This document shows, piece by piece, positions 40,570 through 50,557 of a stretch of DNA of 64,000 bases. Origin of the DNA: Ramlibacter sp. (lineage in GTDB: Bacteria > Pseudomonadota > Gammaproteobacteria > Burkholderiales > Burkholderiaceae_C); NCBI GenBank assembly GCA_016713005.1, contig JADJPY010000002.1, positions 124,001 through 188,000 of the forward strand, read 5' to 3'. Both the position numbers and the translations under genes were made by a program. Below the pieces are notes generated by a model, which saw nothing but the letters and a program-made list of their open reading frames with translations, ran no database searches and had not been told where the DNA came from. How positions within the stretch are numbered: position 1 is the stretch's first letter; each line of letters starts with the position of its first letter.

Positions 40570-41205
40570 TCACGCGGCGGCTTCCAGGCCGTTGGCGAAG
40601 TGCTCGCGCATGCGCTGCATGGTGGCGGCGGCGTCGCGGGCGACCAGCGCCTTCATGATGGCGGCGTGCTCGGCCAGCGACTCGGCGATGCGCCCGCTCT
40701 TGAGCAGCGAGTTGTGGCGGTTGAGCTTCATCACCTTGCGCAGGTCGCTCACCATCTGGTTGCGCCAGCGGTTGTCGGCGATCTCCAGCAGTCGCATGTG
40801 GAAGCGCTCGTTGATGGCAAAGAACTTCTCGCGGTGGGCCACGGCGCGCTCCAGCTCCGCGTGCAGGGCCTGCAGTTCTTTCAGCTCGGCGGGGGTGGCC
40901 TTTTGCGCCACCACGCCGGCGGCGTCGCTCTCCAGCAGGCTGAGCAGGTGGTACACGTCGCTCAGGTCCTTCTCGTTGACCTCGGTCACGTAGGCGCCGC
41001 GGCGCACCTTCATCGTCACCAGGCCCTCGGCGGCCAGCACCTTGAGGGCCTCGCGCAGCGGGGTGCGGCTGATGCCGTATTCCTCGGCCAGTTTCAGCTC
41101 GTCGATCCAGCTGCCGGGCTCCAGCTCGCGGCGGAAGATGCGCTGCCGCAGAAGCTCGGCAACTTCTTCATACAGGGCACGGGGGGTGAGGGTGACAGCA
41201 GCCAT
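40570..41205 (-). CDS. GntR-family (FCD) transcriptional regulator
   Basis: A 211-aa FadR-subfamily regulator: an N-terminal winged helix (LLRQRIFRRELEPGSWIDELKLAEEYGISRTPLREALKVLAAEGLV region, about 18-65) and a C-terminal helical FCD effector domain, with Asp/His metal-ligand candidates in FHMRLLEIADN and the later EHAAIMKAL. It is divergent from scpA, and in Comamonadaceae such a gene commonly sits here, so control of the methylmalonyl-CoA genes is likely. The effector could be propionyl-CoA-related, which is inference. Confidence 0.88.
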   Translation of the reverse strand: MAAVTLTPRALYEEVAELLRQRIFRRELEPGSWIDELKLAEEYGISRTPLREALKVLAAEGLVTMKVRRGAYVTEVNEKDLSDVYHLLSLLESDAAGVVAQKATPAELKELQALHAELERAVAHREKFFAINERFHMRLLEIADNRWRNQMVSDLRKVMKLNRHNSLLKSGRIAESLAEHAAIMKALVARDAAATMQRMREHFANGLEAAA

Positions 41206-41234
41206 GGAAAGGAGTCAGTTTGTCGTCATTGTAC

Positions 41235-41278
41235 GCAAGAATAATATTTTGCATCAATAATTATGAATGATGTAGACT
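41235..41278 (+). promoter_or_regulatory. Candidate scpA promoter and operator
   Basis: TTGCAT (41249-41254) and TAGACT (41273-41278) are 18 bases apart, a plausible promoter pointing to scpA. GCAA-N10-TTGC (41235-41252) overlaps the -35 and is a possible GntR operator. The 101-base gap between the divergent genes is AT-rich. Confidence 0.4.
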
Positions 41279-41306
41279 CCGGGGAAACCCTCCAAGCACC
41301 TGCGCC

Positions 41307-43469
41307 ATGAGCCAAAACTTGCCCGAATTCAACGCCGCCAGCCTCGACGCCTGGCACAAGGCGGCCGCCAAATCCGCCCCCGGCGGCGACGTCAACGCCC
41401 TGAACTGGCACACGCCCGACGGCATCACCGTCAAGCCGCTGTACACCGCCCAAGACACGGCCGGCCTGGCGCACACCCACACGCTGCCCGGCTTTGAGCC
41501 CTACCTGCGCGGCCCCCAGGCCACCATGTACGCGGTGCGGCCCTGGACGATCCGCCAGTACGCGGGCTTCTCCACGGCGGAAGAGTCCAACGCCTTCTAC
41601 CGCAAGGCGCTGGCCGCGGGCGGGCAGGGCGTCTCGGTCGCCTTTGACCTGGCCACCCACCGTGGCTACGACAGCGACCACCCCCGCGTGACCGGCGACG
41701 TGGGCAAGGCCGGCGTGGCCATCGACAGCGTGGAGGACATGAAGATCCTGTTCGACCAGATCCCGCTGGACAAGGTGAGCGTGTCCATGACCATGAACGG
41801 CGCCGTGCTGCCGGTGCTGGCGGGCTATGTGGTGGCGGCGGAAGAGCAGGGCGTCGGCCAGGACAAGCTCAGCGGAACCATCCAGAACGACATCCTCAAG
41901 GAGTTCATGGTCCGCAACACCTACATCTACCCGCCGGCGCCGAGCATGCGGATCATCGGCGACATCATCGAGTACACGGCGCGCCAGATGCCGAAGTTCA
42001 ACTCGATCAGCATCAGCGGCTACCACATGCAGGAGGCCGGGGCCAACCAGGCGCTCGAACTGGCTTTCACCCTGGCCGACGGCAAGGAGTATGTGAAGAC
42101 CGCCATCGCCAAGGGCATGGATGTGGACGACTTTGCCGGGCGGCTGAGCTTCTTCTGGGCCATTGGCATGAACTTCTACCTGGAAGTGGCCAAGATGCGC
42201 GCCGCGCGCCTGCTGTGGTGCCGCATCATGAAGGGCTTCAACGCCAAGGCGCCCAAGAGCCTGATGCTGCGCACCCATTGCCAGACCAGCGGCTGGAGCC
42301 TGACCGAGCAGGACCCGTACAACAACATCGTGCGCACCACCATCGAGGCCATGGCCGCGGTGTTCGGCGGCACGCAAAGCCTGCACACCAACAGCTTTGA
42401 CGAAGCCATCGCGCTGCCCACCGAGTTTTCGGCCCGCATTGCGCGCAACACGCAGCTCATCATCCAGGAAGAGACGCACATCACCAACGTGATCGACCCC
42501 TGGGCCGGCAGCTACATGATGGAAAAGCTGACGCAGGACATGGCAGACGCGGCCTGGAAGATCATCGAGGAAGTGGAAGCCATGGGCGGCATGACCCGCG
42601 CCGTGGACAGCGGCTGGGCCAAGCTGAAGATCGAGGCCGCTGCCGCCGAGAAGCAGGCCCGCATCGACAGCGGCAAGGACGTGATCGTCGGCGTCAACAA
42701 GTACAAGCTCAAGACGCAGGATGTGGTGGAGGCCCGCGACATTGACAACATGGCCGTGCGCGACGGGCAGATCGCGCGCTTGAAGCAGATTCGCGCGACG
42801 CGCGACGCCGCCAAGGTGCAGGCCGCGCTGGACGCGCTGACCGCTGCCGCGGAAAAGGGCGACGGAAACTTGCTGGACTTGAGCATCCAGGCCATCCGCC
42901 TGCGCGCCACGGTGGGCGAGGTGAGCGATGCGCTCGAGAAAGTGTTTGGGCGCCATCGCGCCGATACGCAAAAGGTGACCGGTGTGTATGCAGCCGCTTA
43001 TGACAGTGCCGAGGGCTGGGAACAGCTCAAGACCGAAATCAACGCATTTGCTGAAGCGCAGGGACGCCGCCCGCGCGTGATGATCAGCAAGCTGGGCCAG
43101 GACGGACACGACCGCGGCGCCAAGGTGGTGGCCACGGCCTTTGCCGACCTGGGCTTTGACGTCGACATGGGCCCGCTGTTCCAGACGCCCGAAGAGTGCG
43201 CCCGCCAGGCCATCGAGAACGACGTGCACGCCGTGGGTGTGAGCACGCTGGCGGCAGGCCACAAGACCCTGGTGCCCGCCATCATTGAAGAACTCAAGAA
43301 GCAGGGCGCCAACGACATCATCGTGTTCGTGGGCGGCGTGATCCCGCAGCAGGACTACGAGTTTCTGTACGAAGCCGGCGTCAAGGGCATCTACGGCCCC
43401 GGCACGCCGATTCCCGCCAGCGCCAAGGATGTGCTGGAGCAGATCCGCAAGGCGATTGCCGCGAAATGA
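41307..43469 (+). CDS. scpA: Methylmalonyl-CoA mutase
   Basis: A 720-aa single-chain adenosylcobalamin-dependent mutase that interconverts methylmalonyl-CoA and succinyl-CoA. The TIM-barrel substrate domain includes PGFEPYLRGPQATMYAVRPWTIRQYAGF (N-terminal half) and SISGYHMQEAGA. The C-terminal B12 domain has the cobalamin-ligand motif GQDGHDRGAKV near 596-606 (DxHxxG). ATG 41307 starts the conserved sequence. The stop overlaps meaB (ATGA), and pccB, pccA and an epimerase-like gene follow, forming a full propionyl-CoA to succinyl-CoA route. Confidence 0.95.
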   Translation: MSQNLPEFNAASLDAWHKAAAKSAPGGDVNALNWHTPDGITVKPLYTAQDTAGLAHTHTLPGFEPYLRGPQATMYAVRPWTIRQYAGFSTAEESNAFYRKALAAGGQGVSVAFDLATHRGYDSDHPRVTGDVGKAGVAIDSVEDMKILFDQIPLDKVSVSMTMNGAVLPVLAGYVVAAEEQGVGQDKLSGTIQNDILKEFMVRNTYIYPPAPSMRIIGDIIEYTARQMPKFNSISISGYHMQEAGANQALELAFTLADGKEYVKTAIAKGMDVDDFAGRLSFFWAIGMNFYLEVAKMRAARLLWCRIMKGFNAKAPKSLMLRTHCQTSGWSLTEQDPYNNIVRTTIEAMAAVFGGTQSLHTNSFDEAIALPTEFSARIARNTQLIIQEETHITNVIDPWAGSYMMEKLTQDMADAAWKIIEEVEAMGGMTRAVDSGWAKLKIEAAAAEKQARIDSGKDVIVGVNKYKLKTQDVVEARDIDNMAVRDGQIARLKQIRATRDAAKVQAALDALTAAAEKGDGNLLDLSIQAIRLRATVGEVSDALEKVFGRHRADTQKVTGVYAAAYDSAEGWEQLKTEINAFAEAQGRRPRVMISKLGQDGHDRGAKVVATAFADLGFDVDMGPLFQTPEECARQAIENDVHAVGVSTLAAGHKTLVPAIIEELKKQGANDIIVFVGGVIPQQDYEFLYEAGVKGIYGPGTPIPASAKDVLEQIRKAIAAK

Positions 43470-44470
43470 GTTTCGCTGCGGGCGTTCTTGGCTCCGATGG
43501 CCCGGCCCAGCGCCGCGCCATCGCCAAGGCCATCACCCTGCTGGAATCCACGCGGGCTGACCACCGCGCGCAGGCCGATGAATTGCTCACCGCGCTGCTG
43601 CCGCACGCGGGCAAGAGCTTCCGCCTGGGCATCAGCGGCGTGCCGGGGGTGGGCAAGAGCACCTTCATCGAAGCGCTGGGCCTGTACCTGATCGAGCAGG
43701 GCCACCGCGTGGCGGTGCTCACCATCGATCCGTCGTCCACCGTATCGGGTGGCTCCATCCTCGGTGACAAGACGCGGATGGAAAAGCTCTCGGTTCATGA
43801 ACGGGCCTATATCCGGCCCAGCCCGTCCAGCGGCACACTGGGTGGCGTGGCCGAGAAGACGCGCGAGGCCATGCTGGTGTGCGAGGCAGCCGGCTACGAC
43901 GTGGTGATCGTCGAGACCGTGGGCGTGGGCCAGAGCGAAACCGCCGTGGCCGGCATGACCGACATGTTTGCGCTGATGCAACTGCCCAACGCCGGTGATG
44001 ATCTGCAGGCCATCAAGAAGGGTGTGATGGAGCTGGCCGACCTGGTGGTGATCAACAAGGCCGACATCGACGCCGACGCCGCCACGCGCGCGCAGGCCCA
44101 GATCACCAGCGCGCTGCGGCTGCTGGGGCAGCATGGGCACCCGGACCATGCCCACCATGACGAAAAGATCTGGCACCCGCAGGTCATCCAGCTCAGTGCC
44201 TTGCACGGCACGGGGGTGGACCGCTTCTGGGCCACCGTGCTGCAGTTCAAGGCCCTGCAAACCGCCAACGGCCGGCTGCCGCAGCGCCGCCAGCAGCAGG
44301 CGCTGGCCTGGATGTGGGAGCGGATTGACGCGGGGCTCAAGCAGGATTTTCGCCAGCACCCGCAGGTGCGCGAGCTGCTGCCCCAACTCACCGCCGATGT
44401 GGCCGCAGGCCATGTTCCCGCCTCGACCGCCGCACGAAATCTGCTTGCAGCCCGCACCGGTGCTGCGTAA
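43466..44470 (+). CDS. meaB: Methylmalonyl-CoA mutase-associated GTPase
   Basis: A 334-aa G3E-family GTPase (MeaB/ArgK group) that protects and reloads the B12 cofactor of methylmalonyl-CoA mutase. Walker A is GVPGVGKS (57-64), with LTIDPSSTVSGGSILGDKTRM following and the guanine-specificity NKAD motif (VVINKADID). Translational coupling to scpA by a four-base overlap supports the role as its chaperone. A dispersed repeat copy begins three bases after the stop. Confidence 0.95.
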   Translation: MSFAAGVLGSDGPAQRRAIAKAITLLESTRADHRAQADELLTALLPHAGKSFRLGISGVPGVGKSTFIEALGLYLIEQGHRVAVLTIDPSSTVSGGSILGDKTRMEKLSVHERAYIRPSPSSGTLGGVAEKTREAMLVCEAAGYDVVIVETVGVGQSETAVAGMTDMFALMQLPNAGDDLQAIKKGVMELADLVVINKADIDADAATRAQAQITSALRLLGQHGHPDHAHHDEKIWHPQVIQLSALHGTGVDRFWATVLQFKALQTANGRLPQRRQQQALAWMWERIDAGLKQDFRQHPQVRELLPQLTADVAAGHVPASTAARNLLAARTGAA

Positions 44471-44473
44471 GAC

Positions 44474-44492
44474 GCTATCAAAATAATAGCAA
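44474..44492. repeat. Dispersed palindromic repeat
   Basis: The core GCTATCAAAATAATAGC (44474-44490) is followed by AAATGACG. It lies between meaB and pccB, 18 bases before the pccB ATG, without a clear C-rich 5' block. Confidence 0.85.
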
Positions 44493-44508
44493 ATGACGAA
44501 GGAAGACC

Positions 44509-46042
44509 ATGCACGACATCCTTGAGCAACTGGAACAAAAGCGCGCCGCGGCGCGCCTGGGCGGTGGGCAGAAGCGCATCGACGCCCAGCACAAGAAGGG
44601 CAAGCTCACCGCGCGCGAGCGGCTGGAACTGCTGCTGGACGAAGGCACCTTTGAAGAGTGGGACATGTTCGTCGAGCACCGCTGCACCGACTTCGGCATG
44701 GCCGACCAGAAGATTCCGGGTGACGGCGTGGTCACCGGCTACGGCATGATCAACGGCCGGCTGGTGTTCGTCTTCAGCCAGGACTTCACGGTGTTCGGCG
44801 GTGCGCTCAGCGAAGCGCATGCCGAGAAGATCTGCAAGGTGATGGACCAGGCCATGAAGGTCGGCGCGCCGGTGATCGGCCTGAACGACTCGGGCGGCGC
44901 GCGCATCCAGGAGGGTGTGGCGTCGCTGGGTGGCTATGCGGATGTGTTCCAGCGCAACGTGCTGGCCAGCGGTGTGGTGCCGCAGATCAGCATGATCATG
45001 GGGCCCTTCGGCCGGTGGCGCGGTGTATTCGCCGGCCATGACCGACTTCATCTTCATGGTGAAGGACAGCTCGTACATGTTCGTCACCGGCCCCGAGGTG
45101 GTGAAGACGGTGACGCACGAGGAAGTGACCGCCGAGGAGCTGGGCGGCGCCACCACCCACACCACCCGCAGCGGCGTGGCCGATCTGGCCTTTGAGAACG
45201 ACGTGGAGGCGCTGCTGATGCTGCGCCGCCTGTACAACTACCTGCCGCTGAACAACCGCGAGAAGGCGCCGGTGCGCCCCAGCAACGACCCGGCCGACCG
45301 CATGGACCTGAGCCTGGACACGCTGGTGCCCGACAACCCGAACAAGCCCTACGACATGAAGGAGCTGATCGCCAAGACGGTGGACGATGGCGACTTCTTC
45401 GAGCTGCAGCCCGAGTACGCCAAGAACATCCTCATCGGCTTTGCGCGCATGGAGGGGCAGACCGTGGGCATCGTCGCCAACCAGCCGCTGGTGCTGGCGG
45501 GCTGCCTGGACATCAAGAGCAGCATCAAGGCGGCGCGCTTCGTGCGCTTCTGCGACGCGTTCAACATCCCGGTGGTGACCTTTGTGGATGTGCCCGGCTT
45601 CATGCCCGGCACGTCGCAGGAGTACGGCGGGATCATCAAGCACGGCGCCAAGCTGCTGTACGCCTACGCCGAGTGCACCGTGCCCAAGATCACGGTGATC
45701 ACCCGCAAGGCCTATGGCGGCGCCTACGACGTGATGAGCTCCAAGCACCTGCGCGGCGACGTCAACTTTGCCTGGCCAAATGCCGAGATTGCAGTCATGG
45801 GCGCCAAGGGCGCGGTGGAAATCATCTTCCGTGAGGACAAGGGCGACCCGGCGAAGCTGGCCGCGAAGGAAGCCGAATACAAGGCCCGCTTTGCCAACCC
45901 TTTCGTGGCCGGAGCGCGCGGCTTCATCGACGACGTGATCCTGCCGCACGAGACGCGCAAGCGCATCTGCCGCTCGCTGGTGATGCTGCGCGACAAGAAG
46001 CTTGAGAACCCGTGGCGCAAGCACGGCAATATTCCTCTGTGA
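44509..46042 (+). CDS. pccB: Propionyl/acyl-CoA carboxylase beta subunit, frameshifted
   Basis: The carboxyltransferase subunit of a propionyl-CoA-type carboxylase. The first part runs to about 45006 (HDILEQLEQKRAAARLGGG start; NDSGGARIQEGV; VVPQISMIMGP), then the frame shifts by one base and continues from GAVYSPAMTDFIFMVKDSSYMFVTGPEVVK to the end (TRKAYGGAYDVMSSKHLRGD). Expected PCAGGAVYSPAMTD is broken by one extra base near 45007-45012 (CCCTTCGGCC in place of CCCTGCGCC-type sequence). Without it the protein would be 510 aa, the family length. AGGAAG precedes ATG 44509. An error is more likely than a mutation. Confidence 0.9.
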
Positions 46043-46062
46043 TGGCCAGGGAGACAAACACC

Positions 46063-48112
46063 ATGTTCACCAAAATCCTGATCGCCAACCGCGGCGAAAT
46101 CGCCTGCCGCGTCATCCTCACCGCCCGCAAAGATGGGCATCAAGACCGTCGCTGTGTATTCGGAGGCCGACAAGGAAGCCCGCCATGTGGCGCTGGCCGA
46201 CGAGGCCGTGCACATTGGCGCCGCGCCCAGCCGCGAGAGCTACTTGCAGGCCGACAAGATCATTGCCGCCTGCAAGCAGACCGGCGCGCAGGCCGTGCAC
46301 CCCGGCTACGGCTTCCTGAGCGAAAACGAGGCCTTTGCCCGGCGCGTGGAAGAAGAAGGCATCACCTTCATCGGCCCCAAGCACTACAGCATTGCCGCGA
46401 TGGGCGACAAGATCGCGTCCAAGAAGCTGGCCAACGAAGCCAAGGTCAACACCATCCCCGGCTGGAACGACGCCATTGAGAGTGCCGAGCGTGCGGTCCA
46501 GATCGCCAAGGACATCGGCTACCCCGTGATGATCAAGGCGTCGGCCGGCGGCGGTGGCAAGGGCCTGCGCGTGGCCTTCAATGACAAGGAGGCGCTGGAG
46601 GGCTTTACCGCCTGCCAGAACGAGGCGCGCAACAGCTTTGGCGACGACCGCATCTTCATCGAGAAGTTTGTGCAGGAGCCGCGCCACATCGAGATCCAGG
46701 TGCTGGGCGATTCACACGGCAACGTGATCTACCTGAACGAGCGCGAATGCTCCATCCAGCGCCGCCACCAGAAGGTGATCGAGGAGGCGCCCAGCCCCTT
46801 CATCAGCGACGCGACGCGCAAGGCCATGGGCGAGCAGGCCGTGGCCCTGGCCAAGGCCGTCAAGTACCAGAGTGCGGGCACGGTGGAGTTTGTGGTCGGC
46901 AAGGACCAGGACTTCTACTTCCTGGAGATGAACACCCGGCTGCAGGTGGAGCACCCGGTCACGGAATGCATCACCGGGCTGGACCTGGTGGAGCTGATGA
47001 TCCGCGTGGCCGCAGGCGAAAAGCTGCCGCTGGCGCAGGCCGATGTGCAGCGCAACGGCTGGGCCATCGAGTGCCGCATCAACGCCGAAGACCCTTTCCG
47101 CAACTTCCTGCCCAGCACGGGCCGGCTGGTGCGCTTCCAGCCGCCCCGGCAGAGCATGTGGGCGGCCGACACGCAGCACCTGCAGGGTGTGCGGGTAGAC
47201 ACCGGCGTGCAGGACGGCGGCGAGATCCCGATGTACTACGACTCGATGATCGCCAAGCTCATCGTGCACGGCACCGACCGCAACGACGCGATCGCGAAGA
47301 TGCGCGAGGCGCTCAACGGTTTTGTGATCCGTGGCATCAGCAGCAACATCCCGTTCCAGGCGGCGCTGCTGGCGCACCCGAAGTTTGTGGCGGGGGACTT
47401 CAACACCGGCTTCATCGCCGAGCACTACGGCAAGGGCTTCAGCGCCGCCGATGTGCCGCACGACGACCCGGGCTTCCTGGTGGCGCTGGCGGCTTACGTG
47501 CACCGGCGCACGCGAGGCCGCGCAGCGGGCATCAGCGGCCAGCTGCCAGGCCACGGTGTGCAGGTGGGCGAGCGGTTTGTCGTGGTGGCCCTGGGCGCGG
47601 GTGGCCAGCACCAGCGCCACCCGGTGGAGGTGACGGACTTTGAAGCCAAATCGGGCTCCAGCTCCCTTCAGGTGGGCGCGCAGCGCTATGAAATTTGTAG
47701 CAACTGGCACCTGGGCGGGCTGCGCATTCGCGGCACCGTCAACGGCCAGCCGTTCAGCGCACAGGTGGAGCGCAGCACGCCGCGCAACCCGCTGGCCATC
47801 CGCGTCATCCACAACGGCACCCAGCTTGACGCGCTGGTGCTCACATCGCGCGCCGCCGAACTGCACGCACTGATGCCGTTCAAGGCACCGCCCGACATGA
47901 GCCGCTATGTGCTGTCGCCCATGCCCGGCCTGCTGGTCGATGTGGCGGTGCAGCCCGGCCAGAAGGTGCAGGCCGGCGAGCGTGTGGCCGTGATCGAGGC
48001 CATGAAGATGGAAAACGTGCTGTTCGCTGCCGCCGACGGCGTGGTGGGCAAGGTACTGGCCACCAAGGGCGAGTCGCTCATGGTGGACCAGCCGATTGTG
48101 GAATTTGCCTGA
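46063..48112 (+). CDS. pccA: Propionyl/acyl-CoA carboxylase alpha subunit (biotin), frameshifted, with repeat insertion
   Basis: Biotin carboxylase/biotin-carrier subunit. Start MFTKILIANRGEIACRVI, then an extra A in the run at 46129-46131 (AAA for AA) shifts the frame; the rest continues from MGIKTVAVYSEADKEARHV. Without it the protein would be 682 aa. The ATP-grasp motif SAGGGGKGLR, EMNTRLQVEHPVTE, and the biotin site EAMKMEN near the C-terminus are intact. Residues DFEAKSGSSSLQVGAQRYEICS, near 530, come from an in-frame dispersed repeat between the biotin carboxylase and carrier domains. Such a linker should tolerate insertion. Confidence 0.92.
47645..47706. repeat. Dispersed palindromic repeat, in frame inside pccA
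   Basis: The core GCTATGAAATTTGTAGC (47685-47701) is preceded by GCCAAATCGGGCTCCAGCTC, the same 5' block as the intergenic copies at 33942 and 35043. It lies in the inter-domain linker of pccA and keeps the frame open. Confidence 0.85.
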
Positions 48113-48120
48113 GGATCGCC

Positions 48121-48603
48121 ATGCAACGACCTTTCAAGGTGCTGGGCATCCAGCAGATCGCCATCGGCGGCCCCGACAAGATGCGGCTGCAGAAGCTGTG
48201 GGTGGACATGCTGGGCCTGGAAGTGACCGGCACCTTCAGGAGCGAGCGCGAGAACGTGGACGAGGACATCTGCGCCATCGGCACCGGCCCTTTCAAGGTG
48301 GAGGTGGACCTGATGCAGCCGCTGGATCCGGAAAAAAAGCCTGCCGTGCACACCACGCCGCTCAACCATGTGGGCCTGTGGATCGACAAGCTGCCCGAGG
48401 CCGTGCAGTGGCTCGGCGCCCAGGGCGTGCGCTTTGCGCCCGGCGGCATCCGCAAGGGCGCGGCGGGTTTTGACATCTGCTTCCTGCACCCCAAGGGCAG
48501 TGATGAGCTGCCCATTGGCGGTGAAGGCGTGCTGATCGAACTGGTGCAGGCGCCGCCCGAAGTGGTGGCCGCTTTCGCTCGCCTGGCCGGCTCGTCTGCC
48601 TGA
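48121..48603 (+). CDS. VOC-family protein, probable methylmalonyl-CoA epimerase
   Basis: A 160-aa vicinal-oxygen-chelate protein with two beta-alpha-beta-beta-beta modules. Metal-ligand candidates are His/Gln in the first strand (IQQIAIGG), His in TTPLNHVGLWI, and Glu in the final GVLIELVQAPP. The ending HPKGSDELPIGGEGVLIEL resembles methylmalonyl-CoA epimerase. It follows pccA by eight bases. It would convert the (S)- to the (R)-methylmalonyl-CoA needed by the mutase, completing the pathway. The glyoxalase/bleomycin-resistance groups are the alternatives. Confidence 0.75.
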   Translation: MQRPFKVLGIQQIAIGGPDKMRLQKLWVDMLGLEVTGTFRSERENVDEDICAIGTGPFKVEVDLMQPLDPEKKPAVHTTPLNHVGLWIDKLPEAVQWLGAQGVRFAPGGIRKGAAGFDICFLHPKGSDELPIGGEGVLIELVQAPPEVVAAFARLAGSSA

Positions 48604-48727
48604 CGCGAAACTGACGGTCTTGGGGAATCCCCCGAGAGCTTGTTGGGCCATGGGCGGCTTAGACTGACCCGGGCCCCTTCAGGCACCGACCCGGTGCATG
48701 CGGCGGGACCCGGCAAGGAGACAAGCT

Positions 48728-50557
48728 TTGCAGCCTACGAATACCGCCAATCCGGCCTACTTCCACAAGGTCGTCGATTGCCAGTACGCCTGTCCGGCAC
48801 ACACCCCCGTCCCCGAATACATCCGCCTGATCGCGCAGGGCCGCTACAGCGACGCCTACATGATCAACTGGGTGTCCAACGTGTTCCCCGGCATCCTGGG
48901 GCGCACCTGCGACCGGCCCTGTGAACCCGCCTGTCGGCGCGGCCGGGTGGAGGAGGCGAACGCCCAGCACCCTGAGCCGGTGGCCATCTGCAGGCTCAAG
49001 CGCGTGGCGGCCGACATGAAGGACGACGTGGGCAAGCGCATGCCCAAGGCCGGCCGCAAGAACGGCAAGCGTGTGGCCTGCATCGGTGCCGGGCCGGCTT
49101 CGCTGACGGTGGCGCGCGATCTGGCGCCGCTGGGATACGAGGTGACGGTGTTTGACGGCGAGGCCAAGGCCGGGGGCTTCATCCGCACGCAGATTCCGCG
49201 CTTTCGCCTGCCCGAGAGCGTGATTGACGAGGAGACGGGCTATATCCTGGACCTGGGCGTCAACTTCAGGAGTGGCCAGCGCATCGAGTCGATGAAGGCC
49301 ATCCTGGCGGAAGGCTACGACGCGATATTTGTCGGCTGCGGCGCGCCGCGCGGTCGCGACCTGGATCTGCCCGGGCGCAAGGAGGCTGCGGCCAGCATCC
49401 ACATCGGCATCGACTGGCTGGCCTCGGTGTCGTTCGGCCACATCACTTCTATCGGCAAGCGCGTCATCGTGCTGGGTGGGGGCAATACGGCCATGGACTG
49501 CTGCCGGTCGGCGCGCCGTTTGGGCGGCAGCGATGTCAAGGTGATCGTGCGCAGCGGCTTTGAGGAGATGAAGGCCTCGCCCTGGGAGAAGGAAGACGCC
49601 CAGCATGAGGGCATTCCCATCATCAATTACCACGTGCCCAAGTCCTTTGTGCACGAGGGCGGCAAGCTCACCGGCATGACGTTCGAGATCGTGAAGGCGG
49701 TCTACGACGACAAGGGCCGGCGCAGCCTGGTGCCCACGGGCGAGCCCGATGCCCTGGTGCCCTGCGACGAAGTGCTGGTGGCGGTGGGGCAGGAAAACGC
49801 CTTCCCCTGGATCGAGCGCGACTGCGGCATCGAGTTCGACCAGTGGGGTCTTCCCAAACTGGGCAAGGAGACGCACCAGTCCAGCGTGCCCAACGTGTTT
49901 TTTGGCGGAGACGCGGCTTTCGGACCCAAGAACATCATCACCGCCGTGGCCCACGGGCATGAAGCGGCGGTGTCCATCGACCGGCTGCTCCACGGCGAGG
50001 ACATTGCCGCGCGTCCGGACCCGATGACCAACCTGATGTCGCAGAAGATGGGCATCCACGAGTGGAGCTACGACAACGATACCGTCAATGACGCGCGCTT
50101 CAAGGTACCCTGGGCCAAGGCGGAGGCCGCGCTGGCGAGCATCAAGGTGGAGGTGGAACTGGGCTTTGACGCCGCCACGGCCTTCAAGGAAGCGCAACGC
50201 TGCCTCAACTGCGATGTGCAGACCGTGTTCTCGGCGCCGGCATGCATTGAGTGCGATGCCTGCGTGGACATCTGCCCGATGGACTGCATCACCTTCACCG
50301 CCAATGGCGAAGAGGCCGAATTGCGAACCCGCCTGAAGGCACCGGCCCTGAACCTGGCCCAGGACCTGTACGTGTCGGGCGGGCTCAAGACAGGGCGGGT
50401 GATGGTCAAGGACGAGGACGTGTGCCTGCATTGCGGGCTGTGTGCCGAGCGCTGCCCCACGGGTGCCTGGGACATGCAGAAGTTCCTGTTGAAAACAACC
50501 CAGGCCGGTGCCGCGTGCCGCGACCGCGCGCCGCAGCCCGAGGGAGTCCCCGCATGA
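48728..50557 (+). CDS. NAD(P)-binding Fe-S oxidoreductase (GltD-like) with 4Fe-4S domains
   Basis: A 609-aa flavo-iron-sulfur protein. The N-terminal Fe-S domain has CQYACPAHTPVPEYI and CDRPCEPACRRG, as in the small subunit of glutamate synthase. Two nucleotide-binding motifs follow (CIGAGPASLTVARDLA for FAD; VIVLGGGNTAMDCCRSARR for NAD(P)H). The C-terminus carries two ferredoxin-type clusters (CIECDACVDICPMDC and CLHCGLCAERCPTGA). The start is TTG 48728 with AAGGAG eight bases upstream. Its stop overlaps korA (ATGA), so it very likely transfers electrons between NAD(P)H and the 2-oxoacid oxidoreductase. Confidence 0.88.
   Translation: MQPTNTANPAYFHKVVDCQYACPAHTPVPEYIRLIAQGRYSDAYMINWVSNVFPGILGRTCDRPCEPACRRGRVEEANAQHPEPVAICRLKRVAADMKDDVGKRMPKAGRKNGKRVACIGAGPASLTVARDLAPLGYEVTVFDGEAKAGGFIRTQIPRFRLPESVIDEETGYILDLGVNFRSGQRIESMKAILAEGYDAIFVGCGAPRGRDLDLPGRKEAAASIHIGIDWLASVSFGHITSIGKRVIVLGGGNTAMDCCRSARRLGGSDVKVIVRSGFEEMKASPWEKEDAQHEGIPIINYHVPKSFVHEGGKLTGMTFEIVKAVYDDKGRRSLVPTGEPDALVPCDEVLVAVGQENAFPWIERDCGIEFDQWGLPKLGKETHQSSVPNVFFGGDAAFGPKNIITAVAHGHEAAVSIDRLLHGEDIAARPDPMTNLMSQKMGIHEWSYDNDTVNDARFKVPWAKAEAALASIKVEVELGFDAATAFKEAQRCLNCDVQTVFSAPACIECDACVDICPMDCITFTANGEEAELRTRLKAPALNLAQDLYVSGGLKTGRVMVKDEDVCLHCGLCAERCPTGAWDMQKFLLKTTQAGAACRDRAPQPEGVPA

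Noticed and set aside
41226..43262. Long antisense frame opposite scpA
   Set aside because: The mutase is certain; the antisense frame is a GC3-bias effect.
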